Below are positions 16,673 through 23,972 of a stretch of DNA of 29,962 nt, piece after piece. The position numbers and the translations under genes are program-made. Position 1 is the stretch's first letter. Every line of letters begins with the position of its first letter. Where the stretch lies: the NCBI GenBank assembly GCA_039808985.1, contig JBDHUC010000027.1, positions 1 to 29,962 on the forward strand, given 5' to 3'. The stretch comes from SXRF01 sp039808985. Its GTDB lineage: Bacteria > Pseudomonadota > Alphaproteobacteria > Rickettsiales > SXRF01. The notes below the pieces were generated by a model. The model saw nothing but the letters and a program-made list of their open reading frames with translations, ran no database searches and was not told the DNA's origin.

Positions 16673-17173
16673 ATGGATATTATTTCGCGCATTACTGAAA
16701 TTATAGAGCCATCGCTTGAGGCAATGGGCTATAATATCGTGCAGGTGAAATTGTCTGATGGCGCGAAACGTAAGACATTAAGCGTCATGGCCGAGCGCAG
16801 GGACGGCGTAATGATGGGGTTTGACGATTGCACGGAGATAACTAACACGGTTTCCGCGCTTTTAGATGTGGATGAGCCTATCTCAGGAGCGTATAACCTT
16901 GAGGTCTGCTCGCCGGGAATAGACCGTCCGCTTACCAAACGTGAGGATTATAAGCGTTTCGCAGGCTGTGAAATAAAGGCGGAAACCATAATCCCGGTGG
17001 GTGGGCGCAAGCGCTTTCGCGGCGTGCTGCAAGGGATTGAAGGAGATAAAATATCGCTGGTTGTGGATGGGGTGGAGGTGGAATTGCCATATACCCATAT
17101 GCGCACAGCAAAACTGGTTATGACCGAGGAATTGGTCGCAAAAGATCTGAAGAAACAAAAAACGAAAGGATAA
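16673..17173 (+). CDS. rimP: Ribosome maturation factor RimP
   Basis: This 166-aa protein assists late maturation of the 30S subunit. It shows the family's two-domain layout: an N-terminal alpha/beta domain (GYNIVQVKLSDG, DCTEITNTVSALLD) ending in the signature LEVCSPGIDRPLTKREDYKRFAG, then an SH3-like C-terminal domain (about residues 95-160). AAAGG at 16663-16667 supports ATG 16673. It is the first gene of the cluster, followed by nusA after 4 bases, the standard bacterial order. The AT-rich leader (16581-16672) contains an 11-bp direct repeat (ATCAATTCATC at 16634 and 16650) and probably the promoter, but I cannot pick one with confidence. Confidence 0.95.
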   Translation: MDIISRITEIIEPSLEAMGYNIVQVKLSDGAKRKTLSVMAERRDGVMMGFDDCTEITNTVSALLDVDEPISGAYNLEVCSPGIDRPLTKREDYKRFAGCEIKAETIIPVGGRKRFRGVLQGIEGDKISLVVDGVEVELPYTHMRTAKLVMTEELVAKDLKKQKTKG

Positions 17174-17177
17174 TACG

Positions 17178-18692
17178 ATGAGTGCCACCCAGCCGATTTA
17201 CGGAAGCAGCGAATTATTGCAGATTGCAGATGCAGTTGCGCGTGAAAAAGGTTTGCCGAAAGAAGCGGTAATTGAAGCTATGGAGCAGGCTGTACAGGTT
17301 GCTGGCCGCCGTAAATATGGGCATGAGCATAATATCCGCGCGGAAATTGATAAAAAATCCGGCGAAATCAAGTTGTATCGTGTGCGCACTGTTGTTGAAA
17401 CTGTTGAGAACGAAACCACCGAATTGACTTTGGCACAGGCTAAAAAGATCAATAAGGAACTGGCCATTGGTGATGAAGTTAAAGATATACTTCCGCCGAT
17501 TGATTTTGGCCGCGTTGCTGCCCAGACAGCTAAACAGGTTGTGCTTCAGAAAGTGCGCGATGCTGAGCGCGATAAGCAGTTTAACGAGTTCAAGGATAAA
17601 GTCGGTGAAATTATCAGCGGCGTTGTAAAGCGTGTTGAATATGGCAATGTTGTGGTTGATTTTGGTCGCACCGAAGCCATGATCCGCCGTGACGACCTGA
17701 TACCAAGGGAGCTGTTCCGCACCGGCGACCGCATCCGTGCTTATATTGCCGATGTACGCCGTGAAAAAACCGGGCCGCAGATTTTCCTGTCGCGTACCCA
17801 TCCCGATTTTCTTGCCAGTCTGTTTGCGCAGGAAGTCCCTGAAATTTATGACGGCATCATCACCATTAAAGCGGTGGCTCGTGACCCTGGTTCACGCGCA
17901 AAAATAGCGGTTATCTCGCGCGATGCCAGCGTTAACCCGGTTCTTTCCTGCGTTGGTGTCCGTGGTTCACGCGTGCAGGCAGTGGTTGGTGAGTTGCAGG
18001 GCGAAAAAATTGACATTATAGAATGGTCGCCGGATCCTGCGACTTTTGTGGTGAATGCGCTTTCATCAGCGGAAGTTACCAAGGTTGTTATCGACGAAAA
18101 TAAATCTCGCATCGAGGTGGTAGTGCCTGACGACCAGCTTTCTCTGGCTATTGGCCGCCGTGGGCAGAATGTGCGCCTTGCTTCACAACTGGTTGGCTGG
18201 AGCATAGATATTCTTACTGAAGCGGTTGAATCCGAGCGCCGCGCTGAAGAATTTAACAACCTGTCGCAGCTTTTTGTTGAGGCGTTGGATGTTGAGGAGG
18301 TTATTGCCCATCTTCTTGTTACCGAAGGCTTTACCTCTATTGAGGAAGTTGCTTTCATACCGGTTGGAGATCTTGCAACCATTGAAGGCTTTGATGATAA
18401 TGTCGCTGAAGAACTGCATAACCGCGCGCAGAACTGGCTTAAAACCCAGCAGCATAACCGCGAAGTCAAGCTTAAGGAAATGGGCATTGAAGCATCGCTT
18501 CTTGACTTTGTTAATAACCATCCGCTGCTTAAACCGGAATGGCTGGAGCATTTTGGCGCGAACAAGGTTCTGACGCTTGATGACCTGGCTGATTTGTCAA
18601 CTGCGGAATTGCAGGATATACTGCCAAATGGCGCGTTAAACTCAGAAGATGCCGGAAGCCTGATTATGGCTGCCCGCGCTTCATGGGAATAA
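17178..18692 (+). CDS. nusA: Transcription termination/antitermination protein NusA
   Basis: This 504-aa protein binds RNA polymerase and nascent RNA and modulates pausing, termination and antitermination. The domain order is normal: NusA N-domain (1-130), S1 (about 138-200, GEIISGVVKRVEYGNVVVDF), KH1 (about 230-285, SRAKIAVISRD), KH2 (about 300-350, DDQLSLAIGRRGQNVRLAS) and C-terminal helix-hairpin-helix repeats (about 365-500, LATIEGFDDNVAEEL and related). AAAGGA precedes ATG 17178. It is coupled to rimP. In many bacteria ylxR follows nusA; here a 138-base gap leads directly to infB. Confidence 0.97.
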   Translation: MSATQPIYGSSELLQIADAVAREKGLPKEAVIEAMEQAVQVAGRRKYGHEHNIRAEIDKKSGEIKLYRVRTVVETVENETTELTLAQAKKINKELAIGDEVKDILPPIDFGRVAAQTAKQVVLQKVRDAERDKQFNEFKDKVGEIISGVVKRVEYGNVVVDFGRTEAMIRRDDLIPRELFRTGDRIRAYIADVRREKTGPQIFLSRTHPDFLASLFAQEVPEIYDGIITIKAVARDPGSRAKIAVISRDASVNPVLSCVGVRGSRVQAVVGELQGEKIDIIEWSPDPATFVVNALSSAEVTKVVIDENKSRIEVVVPDDQLSLAIGRRGQNVRLASQLVGWSIDILTEAVESERRAEEFNNLSQLFVEALDVEEVIAHLLVTEGFTSIEEVAFIPVGDLATIEGFDDNVAEELHNRAQNWLKTQQHNREVKLKEMGIEASLLDFVNNHPLLKPEWLEHFGANKVLTLDDLADLSTAELQDILPNGALNSEDAGSLIMAARASWE

Positions 18693-18726
18693 ATAAAAGT
18701 TGCCGGTTTCCGGACTAGTTGCTGGT

Positions 18727-18754
18727 AAATTAAAAATTTGGGTATTTTTAATTT
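18727..18754. other. A/T-only hairpin in the nusA-infB gap
   Basis: In the non-coding gap 18693-18830, AAATTAAAAAT (18727-18737) pairs perfectly with ATTTTTAATTT (18744-18754) around TTGGGT. There is no clear T-run after it. ACTAGTT near 18714 and AACTAGT near 18818 form a wider inverted repeat. The gap holds no ylxR-like reading frame. It could carry an infB promoter, an attenuator or a processing site; none can be decided from sequence. Confidence 0.4.
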
Positions 18755-18830
18755 TATTATCAGGTTACTATTCTGGAAATTGGTAGCTATATACTAAATA
18801 ACCAGAAACAAATAACTAGTAACTAAACTT

Positions 18831-21356
18831 ATGACCGACAGTAACGATAACGCAAAAAAAGATACTCTCAAAGTCGCAAATCCTGGACGTTTGCAGCTTA
18901 CCAAAACGGTTGAAAGCGGCAAGGTAAAGCAGAATTTTACCCATGGCCGTTCAAAATCGGTTACGGTTGAGGTTCGTAAAACCAGAACCTTTGCGCAAGG
19001 GTCAACTGGCGGGGGCATGGTAGAGGTAAAGCAGAATATTGCCAATTCCGCCGTTGCGCAGAATGTGCCTGCTGGGGTTGATGATGAATCAATGCGCCAT
19101 CTTACTAATGAAGAGCGCCAGAGCCGCTTAAAAGCCCTTAAACTAGCCGAAGAGCAAATGAAGCTGGAAGCAGAACTTGCAGCCAAGCGTCTGGAAGAAG
19201 AAAAACGCCAGCGTGCTTTAAAAGGCGATGCGCCAACTGTTGAGCCTAAAAAAGAAGTTAAAGTTGAAAAAGTTATAGCCTCACCTTCAGGGATCGTAAC
19301 CCCGATAAAACAGGAACCTGTGGTAAATGAAGCCAAGCTCCAGGCTGGCCAGTCAGCTTCCGCTAAATCAACTAAAGCGTCACATCATGTATCACCTGCC
19401 GAAGAAGTTGAACAAAAAGAAAAAGGCGGAAAGCTCAAATTGCGCGGCGGTGAAGATCGCCGTTCATCGGGAAAAATTACCATAAACCAGGCATTATCAA
19501 GTATTGAAGACCAGCGCATGCGTTCCATGGCTTCGATCCGCCGCGCCCGTGAAAAAGCCATTAAGAAAGCTATGGGTGGCGCTGCTGAAACCGAAAAAGT
19601 AATACGCGATGTGGTTATCCCGGAAACCATAAGCGTTGGCGAGCTGGCGAACCGCATGGCTGAGCGCACAGTTGACGTCATAAAAACACTTATGAAACTT
19701 GGCATCATGGCAACGGCTACCCAATCGGTGGATGCTGATACGGCGGAACTTGTGGTAAGCGAATTTGGCCACAAATTCAAACGCGTTACTGAAGGCGATG
19801 TTGAAAATATCCTCAAAGACGATGACGGCGAAGACAAGGGAAATTTATTGCCTCGCCCACCTATCGTTACGATCATGGGGCATGTTGATCACGGTAAAAC
19901 ATCGTTGCTAGATGCCCTGCGCCGCACTGATGTTGCGGCAAAGGAGGCTGGCGGCATAACGCAGCATATAGGAGCTTACCAGGTTGAAGTTGAAGGCGGC
20001 CAGAAAGTTACATTCCTTGATACTCCCGGCCACGAGGCATTTACAGCAATGCGCGCGCGCGGTGCAAAGATAACCGATATAGTGGTGCTGGTTGTAGCTG
20101 CTGATGACGGCATTATGGAACAGACCAAGGAGGCTATAAGCCATGCGAAAGCAGCAGGTGTTCCGATTGTAGTTGCGGTCAATAAAATTGATAAGCCAGG
20201 AGCTGATTCAAGCCGGGTTAAACAGGAGCTTATGCAGTATGATCTTGTTCCTGAAGAATTTGGTGGCGATACGATGGTAGTGGATGTTTCTGCAAAAACC
20301 GGGAAGAACTTAGATAAACTGGTTGAAACTTTATTGCTTCAGGCAGAGGTTCTGGAATTAAAGGCTAATCCAAACCGCGCCGCTGCTGGCGTTGTGGTTG
20401 AAGCAAAACTGGATCAGGGCAAAGGCGTGGTCACTACTATCCTTGTGCAGAAGGGGACGCTCAGGGTTGGTGATATTGTTGTTGCTGGCGCGGCTTATGG
20501 TAAAGTCCGCACACTGGTTGATGACAAAGGCAATAACCTGAAGGAGGCTATTCCCGGGATGCCGGTTGTTATACTGGGATTGAGCCTTGCGCCGGAAGCC
20601 GGAGATACCTTCTCGGTTGTTGAAAATGAGAAAACCGCGCGTGATATTGCCGAATATCGTGAGCGCCGCATCCGTGAGAAAAACGTGGTTCTTTCCACGC
20701 GCTCGCTGGAAAATTTATTTGGCGAAGCAGCAGGAACCAACGCTAAGGAATTGCCGGTTATAATAAAAGCTGATGTTCAGGGTTCTGTTGAAGCTATTGC
20801 TGGCTCCATTGCTAAATATTCCGGTGATGAAGTTATGGTTCGTATTTTGTATAGCGGCGTTGGCGGTATTTCCGAATCCGACATTACCCTTGCCAAGGCA
20901 ACAGGCGCCATGATTATTGCCTTTAACGTGCGTGCCGCGCCGAAAGCCAAGGAACTGGCCGCGCGTGAAAAAATAAACATCCGCTATTATTCGATTATTT
21001 ATAACGTTGTTGATGATGTTAAGGCAGCTCTTTCCGGGATGCTTTCTCCAAGCCTGCGCGAAAATTTCCTTGGCTATGCGCAGATACGGGAAGTTTTCAA
21101 TATCAGCAAAGCTGGTAAAATCGCTGGTTGCATGGTAACTGATGGTCTTATCAAGCGCGGCGCGAAAGTCCGCCTGTTGCGTGATAACGTGGTTATCCAT
21201 GAAGGAACACTTAAAACTTTAAAACGCTTCAAGGATGAAGTTAAAGAAGTTAAAAGCGGGCTTGAATGTGGTATGGCCTTTGAAAATTACGAAGACATCC
21301 GCGTAGGTGACCAGATAGAAGCCTTTGAAGTTGAGGAAACCGCTCGCACGGTTTAG
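18831..21356 (+). CDS. infB: Translation initiation factor IF-2
   Basis: This 841-aa GTPase places initiator fMet-tRNA on the ribosome and promotes subunit joining. The N-terminus has the alphaproteobacterial-style motif PGRLQLTKTVESGKVKQNF, which supports ATG 18831 even though no ribosome binding site is evident. A charged Lys/Glu/Ala-rich region (about 85-200) with a helical run follows, then the IF2_N domain (ISVGELANRMAERTVDVIKT). The G domain has G1 GHVDHGKT (350-357), G3 DTPGH (397-401) and G4 NKID (451-454). Domain II, domain III and the fMet-binding C2 domain complete it, with no missing motifs. rbfA starts 5 bases after its stop, whose TAG is part of the AGG ribosome binding site of rbfA. 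Confidence 0.97.
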   Translation: MTDSNDNAKKDTLKVANPGRLQLTKTVESGKVKQNFTHGRSKSVTVEVRKTRTFAQGSTGGGMVEVKQNIANSAVAQNVPAGVDDESMRHLTNEERQSRLKALKLAEEQMKLEAELAAKRLEEEKRQRALKGDAPTVEPKKEVKVEKVIASPSGIVTPIKQEPVVNEAKLQAGQSASAKSTKASHHVSPAEEVEQKEKGGKLKLRGGEDRRSSGKITINQALSSIEDQRMRSMASIRRAREKAIKKAMGGAAETEKVIRDVVIPETISVGELANRMAERTVDVIKTLMKLGIMATATQSVDADTAELVVSEFGHKFKRVTEGDVENILKDDDGEDKGNLLPRPPIVTIMGHVDHGKTSLLDALRRTDVAAKEAGGITQHIGAYQVEVEGGQKVTFLDTPGHEAFTAMRARGAKITDIVVLVVAADDGIMEQTKEAISHAKAAGVPIVVAVNKIDKPGADSSRVKQELMQYDLVPEEFGGDTMVVDVSAKTGKNLDKLVETLLLQAEVLELKANPNRAAAGVVVEAKLDQGKGVVTTILVQKGTLRVGDIVVAGAAYGKVRTLVDDKGNNLKEAIPGMPVVILGLSLAPEAGDTFSVVENEKTARDIAEYRERRIREKNVVLSTRSLENLFGEAAGTNAKELPVIIKADVQGSVEAIAGSIAKYSGDEVMVRILYSGVGGISESDITLAKATGAMIIAFNVRAAPKAKELAAREKINIRYYSIIYNVVDDVKAALSGMLSPSLRENFLGYAQIREVFNISKAGKIAGCMVTDGLIKRGAKVRLLRDNVVIHEGTLKTLKRFKDEVKEVKSGLECGMAFENYEDIRVGDQIEAFEVEETARTV

Positions 21357-21361
21357 GTAAG

Positions 21362-21784
21362 ATGGCTAAGCTTCATAATCTTTTTTCTGATAAAAAATCC
21401 GGCGGTGGGCAGCGCAATCTTCGCGTTGGCGAGGAAATCCGCCATGCGCTTGCCGATATATTCATGCGAGGGGAAGTTCATTCCATGGATTTGCTCGGCG
21501 CTTCGATAACCGTTTCGGAAGTTCGCTTAAGCCCGGATTTAAAAAATGCAACCGCTTATGTAATGCCGCTTGCTGGTGAAAAAAAAGAAGAGCTGATAAA
21601 TGCGCTTAAAATATCCTCGCCGGAGCTTCGCCATCTGGTTTCCAAACGCGTAAAGCTTCGCCATGTTCCTAAGTTATTTTTTGCGCTTGATGATTCCTAT
21701 GATGAGGCCGAGCGTATAAATAATCTCCTGAAAAAGCCAGATGTAGCGCGGGATATTGATAAAGCAAATATAGACAAAATATAG
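21362..21784 (+). CDS. rbfA: 30S ribosome-binding factor RbfA
   Basis: This 140-aa KH-fold protein binds the free 30S subunit and helps mature the 16S rRNA 5' end. The family core is present: VGEEIRHALADIFMRGE near residue 22, VSEVRLSPDLKNATAYVMPL in the middle and LRHLVSKRVKLRHVPKLFFA in the C-terminal half, ending with the DDSYDEAERINNLL helix. The start at 21362 has AGG overlapping the infB stop. The gene ends 4 bases before the rhomboid gene; in most relatives truB would follow directly. Confidence 0.95.
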   Translation: MAKLHNLFSDKKSGGGQRNLRVGEEIRHALADIFMRGEVHSMDLLGASITVSEVRLSPDLKNATAYVMPLAGEKKEELINALKISSPELRHLVSKRVKLRHVPKLFFALDDSYDEAERINNLLKKPDVARDIDKANIDKI

Positions 21785-21788
21785 TGAC

Positions 21789-22703
21789 ATGATTAGTAAT
21801 TTATTTATAGTATTTTTCATCTCCATAATTGTTTTAATACTTTTTTCGCCTCTTATTGGATTATTAATAATAGTCCGCCTAAGAAAAAAACGTGAAAAAA
21901 AATTGGCTAAGGAAATTCCTGTTATAAATTATGGTAGGTTTGCAAATAACTTTTCTTTCAAAGATGCTAAGGCTACTCGTTATTTATTGATAACATTAGT
22001 CTCCATATATATTCTTGAATTAATTTTCGCTGTTGTGCCTTCAGAAAATATATTCACTTTAAATATCCCTTCTTTGTTTATATTCGGCGGTCTTAACAAG
22101 GAGATCATTTTAGAACGCAATGAATGGTATCGTTTTTTTACGGCCCCATTACTACATGCCAATTTCATGCATATATTTTTAAACAGTATTGTATTATTTT
22201 TTGGAGGAATAATTCTTGAAGAAATAGTCGGATCATTATGGTTATTGGCGATTTTCTTTAGTGGTGCTTTTGGTGGTTCATTGCTATCATTTGATATGGG
22301 AAGCGGTGGGAGATTATCAGTAGGGGCTTCAGGGGCCGTTATGGCAATTCTTGCTTGCGCCATGATAGTTGCCATAAAATTGCCGGATAAAAATAAGTGT
22401 ACTAGTATACAATGTGGAATGTTTAGGATATTAATACCTGCATTAGTTCCACAAATTGGTTCAAGAGTCGATTATTTAGGACACTTTGGAGGCGCAATTG
22501 CTGGTACAATAATTGGGCTAATTTTGTATATAGCATGGTCAGAAAACTTGCAAAAAGTATATTCTTTTTTAAATCCAATAGCTAAATTAATAGTTGTTTC
22601 AGGGGTAATAATATCAGTTACGAGTTTTGGGATTGTTGCTTTTGATTACAAGGAAAATTCTTATGAAGTAAAAAATGAAATCTTAAAAAAATCTTCTCCA
22701 TGA
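21789..22703 (+). CDS. Rhomboid family intramembrane serine protease
   Basis: This 304-aa protein is a rhomboid protease (PF01694), which cuts membrane protein substrates within the bilayer. An N-terminal membrane helix (about 4-29) and a basic linker (RLRKKREKK) precede the six-helix core. Visible active-site features are His123 and Asn132 of the HANFMHIFLN motif, Ser181 in GASG and His232 in YLGHFGG, so the Ser-His dyad is intact. Another membrane span near 263-285 makes it larger than a minimal rhomboid. It lies between rbfA and truB, and its TGA overlaps the truB ATG (ATGA at 22700-22703). Base composition is much more A/T-rich than its neighbours (17 G/C of 60 in 21841-21900), suggesting recent acquisition. 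Substrate unknown. The start has only a weak ribosome binding site. Confidence 0.9.
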   Translation: MISNLFIVFFISIIVLILFSPLIGLLIIVRLRKKREKKLAKEIPVINYGRFANNFSFKDAKATRYLLITLVSIYILELIFAVVPSENIFTLNIPSLFIFGGLNKEIILERNEWYRFFTAPLLHANFMHIFLNSIVLFFGGIILEEIVGSLWLLAIFFSGAFGGSLLSFDMGSGGRLSVGASGAVMAILACAMIVAIKLPDKNKCTSIQCGMFRILIPALVPQIGSRVDYLGHFGGAIAGTIIGLILYIAWSENLQKVYSFLNPIAKLIVVSGVIISVTSFGIVAFDYKENSYEVKNEILKKSSP

Positions 22704-23578
22704 ACGGCTGGATAATACTTGATAAGCCGACTGGCATCAGTTCTGCCCATGCTGTGGCAAAGGTTAAGCGCTTATTGCGTCCAGCTAAAATAGGCCATGC
22801 CGGAACGCTGGACCCATTAGCATCCGGTGTTTTGCCGCTTGCCCTTGGCGAAGCCACTAAAACAGTATCATATATGATGGATACCTCAAAATCCTATGCT
22901 TTTACTGTTACATGGGGGCAGGAACGCACAACTGATGACAGCGCAGGAGAAATACTGTTTGAATCGCCAAAAAGGCCATCCAGGGAGGGAATTGATGCTA
23001 TCCTCAATAAATTTACAGGCTGTATCAACCAGGTTCCGCCAGATTATTCGGCCATAAAGCTGGATGGGAAGAGGGCTTATGAGCTTGCGCGAAATGAGCA
23101 GGCTGTAGAAATTAAGCCACGCGAAATATTTGTTAAATCGCTGGAAATTCAAAATCATACCCAGGGATATACAGCGTTTCTATGCCATTGCGGCAAAGGA
23201 ACCTATATACGTTCCCTGGCGCGTGATATGGGGCGGGATCTAGGCAGTTATGGATATATATCCAGCCTCAGGCGTTTAACCGTAGGTAAATTTAATGAAA
23301 CAAGTGCGATTTCGCTGGAAAACTTAGCTGATATGGTGCATAAGGGCGGAGTTGATTTTTTGCAACCTGTGGAATCCGCGCTGGACGACATCTTGGCGCG
23401 GGATATTGATTCCACTCAGGCAATACGCTTGCGGCGTGGCCAAGTCGTTGATATTCCAGATATTAACTCTGGAAACGGAGCCAGTATTACAATTCTGGCC
23501 CGTGAAAACGGAAAGGCTGTTGCTATTTGCAGGTGGGAAGCAGGGGTGATAAAACCGGTGCGTGTGTTTAATTTATAA
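22700..23578 (+). CDS. truB: tRNA pseudouridine(55) synthase TruB
   Basis: This 292-aa enzyme converts U55 in the T-loop of tRNA to pseudouridine. The catalytic Asp38 lies in GHAGTLDPLASGVLPLALGEATK-type motif II, and the N-terminal WIILDKPTGISSAHAV is the usual start. Further signatures are QVPPDYSAIKLDGKRAYELAR and KGTYIRSLARDMG, with a small C-terminal PUA-like domain. The start overlaps the rhomboid stop by four bases, and no ribosome binding site is seen before it, so translation is probably coupled to the rhomboid gene. The length fits the family. rpsO follows after 21 bases. Confidence 0.96.
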   Translation: MNGWIILDKPTGISSAHAVAKVKRLLRPAKIGHAGTLDPLASGVLPLALGEATKTVSYMMDTSKSYAFTVTWGQERTTDDSAGEILFESPKRPSREGIDAILNKFTGCINQVPPDYSAIKLDGKRAYELARNEQAVEIKPREIFVKSLEIQNHTQGYTAFLCHCGKGTYIRSLARDMGRDLGSYGYISSLRRLTVGKFNETSAISLENLADMVHKGGVDFLQPVESALDDILARDIDSTQAIRLRRGQVVDIPDINSGNGASITILARENGKAVAICRWEAGVIKPVRVFNL

Positions 23579-23599
23579 TGTAATGAAGGAGTAGCTACG

Positions 23600-23875
23600 A
23601 TGTCGAATAAGGCAGTAAAGAACGAAAAACAGGCAACAATAAAACAATTTGCAACCAAAAAAGACGATACTGGATCGCCTGAGGTGCAGGTGGCTTTGCT
23701 TACAGCGCGTATAAACCACCTTACCGAGCATTTCGCCGAGCATAAGAACGATCATCATTCCCGCCGTGGTTTGCTGATACTGGTTGGCCGCCGCCGCCGC
23801 CTGCTTGATTATGTAAAGAGAAACGATTTTGCGCGTTATGAGGCGCTTATCAAGAAATTAGGAATCAGGAAATAG
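23600..23875 (+). CDS. rpsO: 30S ribosomal protein S15
   Basis: This 91-aa protein is S15, a primary 16S rRNA binder that also forms an intersubunit bridge. The four-helix family pattern is clear: GSPEVQVALLTARINHLTEH, then HKNDHHSRRGLLILVGRRRR and LLDYVKRNDFARYEALIKKL. A strong ribosome binding site (gaaggag) precedes ATG 23600. The rpsO-pnp order is conserved across proteobacteria. S15 often represses its own mRNA through leader structure; the short truB-rpsO gap here is too small to judge. Confidence 0.98.
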   Translation: MSNKAVKNEKQATIKQFATKKDDTGSPEVQVALLTARINHLTEHFAEHKNDHHSRRGLLILVGRRRRLLDYVKRNDFARYEALIKKLGIRK

Positions 23876-23879
23876 TTTT

Positions 23880-23924
23880 CAGCGGCCAGCGGTTAGCGTC
23901 AGTAATACTGGCCGTCTATCGCTG
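23880..23924 (+). promoter_or_regulatory. rpsO-pnp intergenic hairpin, possible RNA processing or attenuation site
   Basis: CGGCCAG (23883-23889) pairs with CTGGCCG (23908-23914), and CAGCG (23880) can alternatively pair with CGCTG (23920-23924). There is no T-run, so it is not a simple terminator. In E. coli a hairpin between rpsO and pnp is cut by RNase III and mediates PNPase autoregulation; the same role here is inferred from position only. Confidence 0.5.
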
Positions 23925-23972
23925 GCAATTGACTACTCAAATAATGTAAACAGGAAGAGAGAGATATATAAC

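Noticed and set aside
17214..18573. Long antisense open frames within nusA
   Set aside because: They mirror the coding frame of a full-length conserved gene and their products resemble no family.
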